64,000 nt of DNA, taken from contig NZ_JROM01000003.1 in assembly GCF_000786655.1 (NCBI RefSeq), positions 1 to 64,000 of the forward strand. The letters are read 5' to 3'. The notes beneath the pieces were generated by a model that saw only the letters and a program-made list of their open reading frames with translations, made no database searches and was not told the origin of the DNA. Positions 54,266 through 62,472 of this stretch are shown piece by piece (the stretch's first letter is position 1; each line of letters starts with the position of its first letter). A program made the translations under genes and the position numbers. Source of the DNA: Kocuria marina. GTDB taxonomy: Bacteria > Actinomycetota > Actinomycetes > Actinomycetales > Micrococcaceae.

Positions 54266-55374
54266 ATGACTCAGGAATTCACCATCGACGACTGTTCGGC
54301 GGGCGTGCGCAGCGCCAAGCCGTCCGTGGTCCGCAAGGGCTTCGCGATGTCCGCGAAACCTGGAATGATCTCGTTCGCCTCGGGCATGCCCGAACTGCGC
54401 TCCCTGCCGCTGGACGCGCTCGCGGACATCGCGTCCGATCTGATGCGCCACCGCGGCAACGAGGTCATGCAGTACGGTACGTTCACCGGCGCGGACCACC
54501 TCAAGGACCCGCTCATCGAGCTCATGAAGATCGAGGGCATCGAGAACGTCACGCGTGAGAACGCGCTCGTGACCACCGGTTCCCAGAACGGTCTGGACAC
54601 CCTCGCCCGAGTGATGATCGATCCGGGGGACGTCATCCTCGTGGAAGCGCCTTCCTACTCGGGCGCCGTGGCCGTGTTCGCGGGCGCCCAAGCGGAGGTC
54701 GTCCACGTGGCGATCGACCACGAGGGCTGACCCCGGACGAACTCGAGGAGACCATCGAGGAGCTCGAGTCCCAGGGCCGGCGCATCAAGTTCCTGTACAC
54801 CATCCCGAGTTTCCAGAACGCGGGCGGGACCATGATGCCGCAACAGCGCCGCGACCGGATCTGTGAGGTCTGCGCCGCGCACCACGTGCTGATCGCGGAG
54901 GACAACCCCTACGGCCTGCTGGGCTTCGAGGGTCAGACTGCCCGTGCCGTGCGCGCGGACGACGAGAACGTGGTCTACCTGGGCTCGGCGTCCAAGATGT
55001 TCACGCCGGGTCTGCGCGTGGGCTGGACCGTGGCCCCCGATTCGCTCGCCACGATCCTGGGTCTGCAGAGTGAGGCCGCTGCGCTCAATCCCTCGGTCTT
55101 CGCTCAGGAAGTGGTCGCCGGGTGCCTCGAGAAGTACGACTGGCGTTCCGTGCGGGACGAGTACCGCGTGCTGTACGGCAAGTGGGCCCAGGCCCTGATG
55201 GACGCGTTCGACGAGCACATGCCCGACGGTGTGACCTGGACCCGCCCCGAGGGCGGCTTCTACTCGTGGATCACCCTGCCGCAGGACGTGGACTCCTACG
55301 ACCTGTGCATGAAGGGCATCGACAAGGGTGCGGAGATCTTCACCATCACCCTGAAGAAGGCCATGAACGCCTGA
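54266..55374 (+). pseudogene. Class I/II PLP aminotransferase (LysN type), broken by a frameshift
   Basis: A continuous aminotransferase of ~369 residues is seen if one base is restored. The first frame (54266-54730) encodes MTQEFT... and ends ...HEG-stop. The second frame picks up at 54724 with GLTPDELEETIEEL and runs to 55374. The lesion is a lost G in the run GAG-GGG-CTG at 54724-54726. The active-site Lys lies in SASKMFTPGLRVGW of the second part, so neither half alone can work. AGGAAG before ATG 54266 fits. A sequencing error is possible. Confidence 0.85.
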
Positions 55375-55392
55375 TCGGTTCGCCCGAACGCC

Positions 55393-55440
55393 ACGGCGCC
55401 GGTGTCAACAATCCTGTGGCCCGGCGCCGTCGTTCTGCCG
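55393..55440 (+). terminator. Hairpin after the aminotransferase
   Basis: ACGGCGCCGG (55393-55402) pairs with CCGGCGCCGT (55431-55440) across a 28-nt loop that could form a further small stem. Confidence 0.55.
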
Positions 55441-55588
55441 GGCCGTATCCGCTGCGACCTAGACTGATGGATCGAGGACCGCGGTTGCCCGATCCTTGCG
55501 CCCCGCTCCGTGGGGGCGCCGTCGCGGGGGTCGGCGCACCATCACGCAACTGTGTCGGCGCCGGGGCCGGCCGTTAGGAGCCCGTTCC

Positions 55589-57217
55589 ATGTTCCGTCTC
55601 TTCCACAATGCCACGGTGCACGCCATGAATCCGGCCACCGGATGGACCCCCCAGGCCCAGTGGCACTCCCACGACATGCCCCACCCGGACGCCATCCTGA
55701 CCTCCGACGACCGCATCGTGGCCGTGGGCGACTACCAGCGGCTCAAGGACCTCGCGCCGCTCGGCACCGAACGCACCGATCTCGGCGGCACCTACGTGCT
55801 CCCGGGCATGGGCGACGGCCACATCCACTCGGCCATGTACTCCCGCTCGCTCATCGAGCCGGACATGCGCCACTGCACGTCCCTGGAGTCCGCGCTCGAG
55901 GTGCTGCGCCCCTTCGTGGAGCGGGGCATGGCGGACGAGTCCATCACGTGGATCTTCGGCGGGCAGTGGAACGTCAACGCGTGGGACGTCCCCGAGCTGC
56001 CGGACCGCCACGCCCTGGACACCGTGGCCCCAGACATCCCCGTGGCCCTGGGGTCCCTGGACTGGCACACCCTGTGGTTGAACTCCAAGGCCCTGCAGGA
56101 ACTGGGCCTGGACCGCAACGTCAAGGACCCGGACGGCGGCGAGTTCGTGCGGGACGAGCACGGTGAGCTCACCGGCGTGATCCGGGAGGCCGCGGCCATC
56201 CCCATCCGGGACGGGCTCATGCAGTCGGACGTCTCCGGCAACATCGACGACTACCTGCCCCTGGGTCAGCGCGAACTGCTCAAGCGGGGCATCACGTCCA
56301 TCCACGACATCGACGGCGCGGACTGCCTGTACGCGTACCAGAAGCTGCGCGAAAGCGGTGAGCTGGACATCCGCATCCACAAGGTGCTGCGCCAGGAACA
56401 GGTCCACGACTTCATCCGGCGCGGGATCCGCACGGCCTCCGGGGACGAATGGGTCTCGATCGGCCCGCTCAAGCTCTTCGCGGACGGCGCCCTGGGTTCG
56501 CACACGTGCCACATGTCCGAGGCGTGGCCGGGCACCGAGAACCACGGCATGACGGTCACGTCCCCCCAGGAGCTCGAGCACTGGATCGGCCTGGCGGCGT
56601 CCGCCGGGATCGCCACGGCGGTCCACGCGATCGGTGACCAGGCCACCACGGAGGTGCTGGACGCGTTCGCCAAGAGTCAGTCGATCGCCCGGGTCTTCGG
56701 CCTGCGTCAGCGTGTGGAGCACGCCCAGTACATGAAGCGCTCGGACGTCCCCCGGTTCCGTGAGCTGGGGGTCACCGCGTCCATGCAGCCCATGCACTGC
56801 ACGGCGGACATCCCCATGAACGACTTCCTGGCCGAGCGCGACCTCGTGGCCTACGGGTGGAACAGCCTGCGCGAGGCCGGCGCCGAGCTCGTGTTCGGTT
56901 CCGACGGCCCCGTGGAGGACCCCAACCCGTTCCAGGGCATCCACGCGGCCATCACCCGCACCCGGGACGGAGCGCCCGAGGGCGGGTGGCAACCCCACGA
57001 GCGGCTCCCGCGCGCCGAGACCGTGTACTACTACACCCACGCGGTGGCCCGCGCCTCCTACGAGGAGAACCTCAAGGGCTGCCTGGCCCCGGGGATGCTC
57101 GCGGACTTCGTGAGCGTGGACCGCGACATCTTCTCCGAGGACGCCGAGGCCGTGAAGGACACCGTGGTCGAGGCCACCGTGGTGGGCGCCCAGATCCGCT
57201 ACCAGCGCGAGGACTGA
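55589..57217 (+). CDS. Amidohydrolase, YtcJ-like
   Basis: 542 residues of the metal-dependent amidohydrolase superfamily. N-terminal beta strands are followed by GMGDGHIHSAMYS with the HxH pair near residue 80, AVHAIGDQAT further on, and the late FGSDGPVEDPNPF with the metal Asp. YtcJ proteins hydrolyse amides or cyclic amides; the substrate is unknown. ATG at 55589 (MFRLFHNATVHAMNP) has a TAGGAG site 9 nt upstream. It follows the broken aminotransferase and converges with the Lrp-type regulator, so it was likely part of an amine or lactam catabolic set. Confidence 0.85.
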   Translation: MFRLFHNATVHAMNPATGWTPQAQWHSHDMPHPDAILTSDDRIVAVGDYQRLKDLAPLGTERTDLGGTYVLPGMGDGHIHSAMYSRSLIEPDMRHCTSLESALEVLRPFVERGMADESITWIFGGQWNVNAWDVPELPDRHALDTVAPDIPVALGSLDWHTLWLNSKALQELGLDRNVKDPDGGEFVRDEHGELTGVIREAAAIPIRDGLMQSDVSGNIDDYLPLGQRELLKRGITSIHDIDGADCLYAYQKLRESGELDIRIHKVLRQEQVHDFIRRGIRTASGDEWVSIGPLKLFADGALGSHTCHMSEAWPGTENHGMTVTSPQELEHWIGLAASAGIATAVHAIGDQATTEVLDAFAKSQSIARVFGLRQRVEHAQYMKRSDVPRFRELGVTASMQPMHCTADIPMNDFLAERDLVAYGWNSLREAGAELVFGSDGPVEDPNPFQGIHAAITRTRDGAPEGGWQPHERLPRAETVYYYTHAVARASYEENLKGCLAPGMLADFVSVDRDIFSEDAEAVKDTVVEATVVGAQIRYQRED

Positions 57218-57255
57218 CCGCGCGGGGCACGACGACGTCGCTCACGCACGTTCCA

Positions 57256-57297
57256 CGGACGACGTCGCCCGCGTGCGTCCCCGGGCGATGTCGTCCG
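57256..57297. terminator. Two-way terminator between amidohydrolase and regulator genes
   Basis: CGGACGACGTCGCCCG (57256-57271) and CGGGCGATGTCGTCCG (57282-57297) pair over 16 bp with one mismatch. It carries the ACGACGTCGC core. Confidence 0.75.
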
Positions 57298-57350
57298 GGC
57301 GGGCGACCCGCCGGCATCGTACCCCGAAATCGCGCGGACTGGCCGCGCGC

Positions 57351-58391
57351 TCAGCTCAGGTGTAGGTGCGGGGCCACGAAGGTCCTGGTGGCGTTGCGCT
57401 CGTTCTCCAGGACCCAGCCCATGCGCTTGAGCGGGCGCAGGGAGATCACCGACTCCTGGATCTCGACGTTCGAGACGAGACTCTGGATGGCCTGCTCGGC
57501 CTCGATGATCTCTCCCACGGACGAGAGCCACATGACCACCATCATGTTGGAGCGCCCCGTGATGGAGGAGACCACGCGGGTGCGAGGGTCCTTCGCGAGC
57601 GCCTCGGCCGCGTCCTCGTGCCGAGAAGCATTCAAACGCATGAACCACTGCGCGGTCACGGGGGAGGACGAGAGCCCCTGGACCAGGTCGCAGCGGATGC
57701 TCAGGAGCCCTGAGGCCAGGACCTTTTGCAGGTAGCGCCGGGCCGTGGCCGGATGCAGCCCCGTGCTGCGTGCGATCTCCGCGGCGCTCGCACGACCGTC
57801 GCGCATGAGGGCCTCGATCACGGGACGCTGGTCCTCCCCGAGCGCGGTGGTCGAGGTGGGCAGGGCTGCCTGTTCGGCGGCGGTCCACGCCTGGGCCGCG
57901 GCGCGCTGCTCGTCGGTGAGCCGGTCCAGTCGCCACTTGTCGCCCGCGCGGTGCAGGCGAGACGAGAGCATGAGCTGTACCTTGGCCACGCCCGGCACCC
58001 GCGAGATCTGCTCCTCCACGAAACGGGACAGCGATTCCAGGTCGTGGCTGAGCACGGTCAGCCCGAGGTCCGGGGACGGCGCGAACGCCTCCACGGAGAT
58101 CACCTCGGGCATCGCCGTGAAGGTGTCCACCACGTGAGCCCAGTCCCCCGGATCGCACGAGATCTCGATGAAGCTGAGCTGGTTGCGGGTGTCCGAGAGG
58201 TTGACCTGCGCCGTGATCCACGCGATGCCCGAGCGTTCCAGCTTCTCCCACCGGCTGGCGAGCGTGGTGGCGTGCGCGTCCAGGATCTCGGCCGCCTCCC
58301 CCCACGTGATGCGCGGCGCCCACTGCAGCAAACTGATCAGTTCCTGATCCTGGAGGGAGAGCTCGCTCTTGATGTGGCCGTTGCTCGGCAT
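57351..58391 (-). CDS. Double-length Lrp/AsnC-type transcriptional regulator
   Basis: 346 residues, about twice the usual ~150. Each half has a helix-turn-helix followed by a ligand-binding-like segment: the first HTH at ~14-55 (LISLLQWAPRITWGEAAEIL), the second at ~185-230 (EALMRDGRASAAEIARSTGLHPATARRYL). The second HTH is the better match. Lrp-type regulators sense amino acids, so control of the neighbouring catabolic genes is a fair inference. It converges with the amidohydrolase gene. Confidence 0.85.
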   Translation of the reverse strand: MPSNGHIKSELSLQDQELISLLQWAPRITWGEAAEILDAHATTLASRWEKLERSGIAWITAQVNLSDTRNQLSFIEISCDPGDWAHVVDTFTAMPEVISVEAFAPSPDLGLTVLSHDLESLSRFVEEQISRVPGVAKVQLMLSSRLHRAGDKWRLDRLTDEQRAAAQAWTAAEQAALPTSTTALGEDQRPVIEALMRDGRASAAEIARSTGLHPATARRYLQKVLASGLLSIRCDLVQGLSSSPVTAQWFMRLNASRHEDAAEALAKDPRTRVVSSITGRSNMMVVMWLSSVGEIIEAEQAIQSLVSNVEIQESVISLRPLKRMGWVLENERNATRTFVAPHLHLS

Positions 58392-58732
58392 GGGTCCTCT
58401 GTTTCCTGGGCTCGTGGCGCGGGTGGTGCCGGGGGTGAGGGCGGTCTCGGTGGCGCCATTCCGTCATCTGGCGTAGCTGCACGCAACCCCTGGGACGGGC
58501 GTGTTCTCGACCCCGGCTCCCGACATCCCATGACGAGTGAGAGGGCCGCTCGGCACCCAGCCGCAACCATAAAGTGCGGGTCTCGCCATGAAACGAGATC
58601 GAGCCCGCCGACCGAAAGCGGTAACACATTATGTCAGACATTCGGTGAGTTGCACCGCATGGGCCGAGTGGCCAGTACACCGAACGGAAATTGCCGAGGG
58701 TGACGGTTCGAAGGAACTGACCCGACCCGCCT
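58392..58732. other. Regulator promoter region with a palindromic operator
   Basis: 341 nt upstream of the Lrp-type regulator and of the transporter remnant. No gene is seen. It contains ATGTCAGACAT at 58631-58641 with CATTAT just before it. Toward its right end, TGA at 58718 closes the frame of the transporter remnant. Confidence 0.5.
58631..58641. promoter_or_regulatory. Palindromic operator candidate ATGTCAGACAT
   Basis: A perfect 11-bp palindrome of the GT-N3-AC type used by GntR-family regulators, overlapping a CATTAT -10-like motif on the plus strand. It lies 100 nt before the transporter remnant. Confidence 0.4.
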
Positions 58733-58882
58733 TTCGGCGGCACCACCCCGTACCTGCAGAACTGGATCAGCACGCAGTACTCGGTGGGCATGTTCTCGCT
58801 GTACGTGTGCCTGCTGCTGGTGGTCTCCACCGTGGTCGCGTTCTTCCTGCCCGAGACCAAGGTTAAGGACCTACGCCACTAG
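58733..58882 (+). pseudogene. C-terminal remnant of an MFS (MHS-type) transporter
   Basis: In frame from 58733 the translation is FGGTTPYLQNWISTQYSVGM..., a last membrane helix, then PETKVKDLRH-stop. It matches the C-terminal ~50 residues of metabolite:H+ symporters, including the PET-x-x-KDL tail. A stop (TGA at 58718) lies just upstream in frame, and nothing of the other ~400 residues is found. It is a remnant of a lost transporter gene next to the catabolic genes. Confidence 0.8.
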
Positions 58883-58903
58883 GTTCCGCCTTTTCCCGGT
58901 ACG

Positions 58904-58940
58904 ACGTCGCCCCCGCACCTTCTCGGTGCGGGGGCGACGT
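58904..58940. terminator. Two-way terminator after the first semialdehyde dehydrogenase gene
   Basis: ACGTCGCCCCCGCACC (58904-58919) and GGTGCGGGGGCGACGT (58925-58940) are exact complements over 16 bp. It extends with a bulge into GACGTCGTC. Confidence 0.88.
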
Positions 58941-58987
58941 CGTCGTACGGGGCCGGGCCCCGGACGTGGGACCCGGCCGCGCGGGAA

Positions 58988-60364
58988 TTACTTCTTGGGG
59001 GTGTGCAGCAGCTTCTTGTTGGCGAACTCCTCGATGCCGAACGGGCCGAGCTCACGGCCCACACCGGAGCGCTTGACGCCACCGAAGGGCAGGTCCGGAG
59101 CGGTGCCGGTGACCTCGTTGACGAACACCATGCCGGAGTCCACGCGCTTGGCGACCTCCAGGGCCTCGGCCTCGTCGGCCCCGAACACGGAACCGCCCAG
59201 ACCGAACGGGGAGGAGTTGGCCAGCTCGATGGCCTCGTCCACGTCCTTGACCTTGTAGACCACGGCCACGGGGCCGAAGATCTCCTCGGCGTAGGCGCGC
59301 ATCTCGGGGGTCACGTCCGCAAGCAGCGTGGCCTCCATCCAGGCACCGGGCTTGTCCAGCTTCTTACCGCCGGCCAGGACCGTGGCGCCCTTGTCCACGG
59401 CGTCCTGGACCTGCTCCATGATCTCGTCACGCGCGGACACGGTGCACAGCGGGCCCAGGAAGGTCTTCTCGTCCGTGGGGTCGCTCGGGGTGATCCCCTG
59501 CACGGCCTGCGCGAAGTTCTCCACGAAGGTCTCGTACGCGTCCTCGAGCACGATGAACCGCTTGGCGTTGGTGCACGCCTGGCCGTTGTTGAGCATGCGC
59601 CCACCCACGGCCTGCTTGACGGTGCGCTCCACGTTCTTGTCGTCGAGCACGATGAAGGGGTCCGAACCGCCCAGCTCCAGCACGACCTTCTTGAGGTTCT
59701 TGCCGGCGGTCGCGGCCACGGAGGCACCCGCACGCTCGGAGCCCGTGAGGGACACACCCTGGACGGCGGGGTCCGGGATGATGATGTCCGCGATCTGGTC
59801 GTTGGACGCGAACACGTTGATGTAGACGTCCTTGGGGAAGCCCGCCTCGTGGAACAGCTCTTCCTGTACCAGCGCTGACTGCGGGACGTTACCGGCGTGC
59901 TTGAGCAGGATGGTGTTGCCCAGCATCACGTTGGGGGCCGCGAAACGGGCCACCTGGTAGTACGGGAAGTTCCACGGCATGATGCCCAGCAGCACACCCG
60001 TGGAGTCCAGGACCACGCGGGCCTCTCCCCCTGTGGAGGGGGTCAGGCTGCGGCCCTTCATGAACTCCTCCGCGTTGTCCGCGTAGTAGTCGTAGATCGC
60101 GGCGACGATCTGGACCTCGCCCGCGGCCTGCGCGGCCGGCTTGCCCATCTCCTCCGTGAGGATCGCGGCGAGCTCGTCCTGACGCTCGCGGTACAGCTCC
60201 GCCATCTTGTGCATCAGCTGAGCGCGCTCGGCCACCGGGACATTGCGCCAGGAGGAGTACTCCTTGGCGGAACGCTGGACGGCGTCCTTGATCTCCTGAT
60301 CCGTGGCGGTGTCGAACTTCTTGAGGGTCTCACCCGTTGCAGGGTTGATTGTTGCGTAAGCCAT
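58988..60364 (-). CDS. gabD: NAD(P)-dependent succinate-semialdehyde dehydrogenase-type ALDH
   Basis: 458 residues. Catalytic Cys lies in NNGQACTNAKR (~262), the Glu in LELGGSDPF (~228), and WNFPYYQVARF binds the cofactor. This is the short SSADH group that opens MAYATINPATGETLKKF. It oxidises succinate semialdehyde or a similar short semialdehyde to the acid. It is transcribed leftward, away from the APC permease. Confidence 0.88.
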   Translation of the reverse strand: MAYATINPATGETLKKFDTATDQEIKDAVQRSAKEYSSWRNVPVAERAQLMHKMAELYRERQDELAAILTEEMGKPAAQAAGEVQIVAAIYDYYADNAEEFMKGRSLTPSTGGEARVVLDSTGVLLGIMPWNFPYYQVARFAAPNVMLGNTILLKHAGNVPQSALVQEELFHEAGFPKDVYINVFASNDQIADIIIPDPAVQGVSLTGSERAGASVAATAGKNLKKVVLELGGSDPFIVLDDKNVERTVKQAVGGRMLNNGQACTNAKRFIVLEDAYETFVENFAQAVQGITPSDPTDEKTFLGPLCTVSARDEIMEQVQDAVDKGATVLAGGKKLDKPGAWMEATLLADVTPEMRAYAEEIFGPVAVVYKVKDVDEAIELANSSPFGLGGSVFGADEAEALEVAKRVDSGMVFVNEVTGTAPDLPFGGVKRSGVGRELGPFGIEEFANKKLLHTPKK

Positions 60365-60916
60365 GCTGTCAGCGTATGCCCCGCCACACTCTCACGACAT
60401 AACGTTCACCGAGGGCGAGAGTTCATGACACACGGCCCCGCCCCGAGCCGTCGATCCCGTCACCGCGGGGACCCGTCGCCCCGCGAATTCCCGCCGCCGA
60501 CGCCGCCGTTCCTTCGCCCAAGGGGCCTTCTGCCACACCGACGACGACGCCGCTTCCGCTGCCGAGGGGACCCAGCGCCGTCGTCCCCTGCCCGCTACCG
60601 ACGACGCCGCCCGGCGCGGCGCCGTCGTCCCCATCCAGTGCCACCGCGACGGCACGGGTGAGCACTTCGGGGCACGCCGAAGCCACGCTGCGGATCCCGG
60701 GCACGCCGAAGCCACGGTGCGGGCCGACACGTGGCCTCCGGGTGACCGGAAAATGCCGGGTGGCCTGGGCGTGCCCGGAAATCGCTGCCCGCCGTGTCCC
60801 TGCCGCCACACGCCGCAGACGACGACACGAACTCGCACGCGGGCCCCGGGGGCGCCGTCCGCGCGGACAATGGAGCGCAACGACCTCGACCTCCACGACA
60901 TCCCAGGACGGCACGC
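60365..60916. other. Gene-free region upstream of the APC permease, with repeats
   Basis: 552 nt between divergent gabD and the APC permease. Open frames here are low-complexity Arg/Pro/Ala strings without a ribosome site. It holds a 23-bp direct repeat (60671, 60700), and several GCGCCGTCGTCCCC / GACGACGCC segments at ~60540-60640. Promoters for both genes must lie here but none was clear. Confidence 0.5.
60671..60722. repeat. 23-bp direct repeat, 29-bp period
   Basis: GGCACGCCGAAGCCACGCTG(cgg) at 60671-60693 recurs at 60700-60722 with a single change (C to G). Confidence 0.75.
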
Positions 60917-62365
60917 ATGACACACGAACGCCATCTCCCGGAGCACGGCGCAGGGTTCAAGAAGGTCCTGGGGCGGCTGGACGCCATCGCCCTGGGTGTG
61001 GGGGCCATGATCGGCTTCGGCTGGGTGGTCCTCACGGGAGGCTGGCTGAACGACGCCGGGACCATGGGCGCGGTGCTCGCCATGGTGGCCGGCGGGGCGA
61101 TCATGGCCGTGGTGGGCCTGGTGTACGGCGAACTCGTGGCCGCGATGCCCGCCGCGGGCGGTGAGCACAACTACCTGCTGCGGGGCATGGGTGCCAGGTG
61201 GGCGTTCATCGGCTCGTGGGCGATCACGGTCGGGTACATCACGATCGTGGCGTTCGAGGCCGTGGCCGTACCTCGCACGGTGGAGTACATCTTCCCGAAA
61301 CTCAGCCACGTCCCGCTGTGGACGATCGCCGGATTCGAGGTGAACCTCACGTGGGCGCTCGTGGGTGCGCTCAGCGCCGTGGTGATCACGTGGATCAACC
61401 TGCGCGGTGTGAAGCAGGCGTCCACGGTGCAGGTCTTCGTAATCATCTTCCTGGCGATCGTGGGACTCATGATGGTCTTCGGCGCGTTCACGCGCGGCTC
61501 GGAACAGAACATGGAGCCCTTCTTCCACAATGGTGTCTCCGGGTTCTCCCTGGTGCTCGTGGTGGTCCCGTTCCTGTTCGTGGGCTTCGACGTGATCCCG
61601 CAGGTCTCCGAGGAGATGCACCTGCCGCCCAAGAAACTGGGCGGCACGATCGTCACCTCCGTGCTGATAGCGACCGCGTGGTACGTGATGGTCATCCTCA
61701 CCACGTCCTCGGCGATGTCCGCCCATGACCTCGCGAACGCGGACATCGCCGTGGCGGACGCGTTCGGCAACCTCTTCACCTCGGGCGCCATGGCCAACGT
61801 GCTGCTTGCCGGTGGCCTGGCCGGGATCCTCACGTCCTGGAACTCCCTGCTCATGGGTGCCTCACGTCTGCTCTGGGCCCTGGGCAACTCCCGGATGCTG
61901 CCCCGCTGGTTCGCCAAGCTGCACCCCAAGTACGGGACCCCCTCCAATGCCCTGCTGTTCGTGGGGGCGCTGTCCTTCATCGCCCCGTTCTTCGGCACCG
62001 AGATGCTCAGCTGGCTCGTGGACTCCGGCTCGCCCTCGATCGTGGTGGCGTACCTGCTGGTGTCGATCGTGTTCGTGATCCTGCGACGCCGCGAACCGGA
62101 GATGGAGCGGCCCTACCGGATCGGCGGGAAGCACCACGGCGGTGTGGTGATCGGTGTGCTGTCCGTGGTGCTCTGCCTGGGACTCGCTGTGCTGTACCTG
62201 CCCGGGATGCCCGCGGGGTTGGGCACCGCCCCCTACGTGATCTTCGCGCTGTGGTGGGTCCTGGGGCTGATCTTCATGCTGCGCATCCCGCGCGGGATCG
62301 CCCCCGGCGCGGACGCCGAGGAGCGGCTCGTGGCCGCGAGCGAGTCACGAACCCGCAGCCGCTGA
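60917..62365 (+). CDS. APC-superfamily amino-acid/amine permease
   Basis: 482 residues with 12 membrane segments. The opening LGRLDAIALGVGAMIGFGWVVLTGGWL is typical of APC transporters, and VPFLFVGFDVIPQVSEEM is a conserved middle part. It would import an amino acid or amine; the substrate is not readable. ATG at 60917 begins the family homology; the open frame upstream is low-complexity. A 21-codon frame and the second dehydrogenase follow, so transport and oxidation genes are in one direction. Confidence 0.88.
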   Translation: MTHERHLPEHGAGFKKVLGRLDAIALGVGAMIGFGWVVLTGGWLNDAGTMGAVLAMVAGGAIMAVVGLVYGELVAAMPAAGGEHNYLLRGMGARWAFIGSWAITVGYITIVAFEAVAVPRTVEYIFPKLSHVPLWTIAGFEVNLTWALVGALSAVVITWINLRGVKQASTVQVFVIIFLAIVGLMMVFGAFTRGSEQNMEPFFHNGVSGFSLVLVVVPFLFVGFDVIPQVSEEMHLPPKKLGGTIVTSVLIATAWYVMVILTTSSAMSAHDLANADIAVADAFGNLFTSGAMANVLLAGGLAGILTSWNSLLMGASRLLWALGNSRMLPRWFAKLHPKYGTPSNALLFVGALSFIAPFFGTEMLSWLVDSGSPSIVVAYLLVSIVFVILRRREPEMERPYRIGGKHHGGVVIGVLSVVLCLGLAVLYLPGMPAGLGTAPYVIFALWWVLGLIFMLRIPRGIAPGADAEERLVAASESRTRSR

Positions 62366-62406
62366 TCGCACCGTTGCGGCCGGGCATACCATGGAGGAAG
62401 GGAGCT

Positions 62407-62472
62407 ATGTCCCACGAGTTCGAGACTGCGCCGGACCACACCGAGTGGAGTTCCCAGAAAGGAACCAGATGA
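62407..62472 (+). CDS. Candidate 21-residue leader peptide coupled to the second dehydrogenase
   Basis: ATG at 62407 follows a strong GGAGGAAGGGAG ribosome site. The 21-codon frame begins MSHEFETAPDHTEWSS and ends at a TGA (62470-62472) that overlaps the ATG (62469) of the dehydrogenase as ATGA. It is acidic with one Trp, two His and no membrane segment. The layout fits translational coupling or a leader peptide. It may also be a short protein in its own right. No similar peptide is known to me. Confidence 0.45.
   Translation: MSHEFETAPDHTEWSSQKGTR

Noticed and set aside
54716-54740. Programmed -1 frameshift in the aminotransferase
   Set aside because: No slippery heptamer or downstream structure is seen; a lost G is simpler.
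58588-58866. 92-codon frame MKRDRARRP... near the MFS remnant
   Set aside because: It is out of frame with the recognisable transporter tail and lacks a ribosome site.
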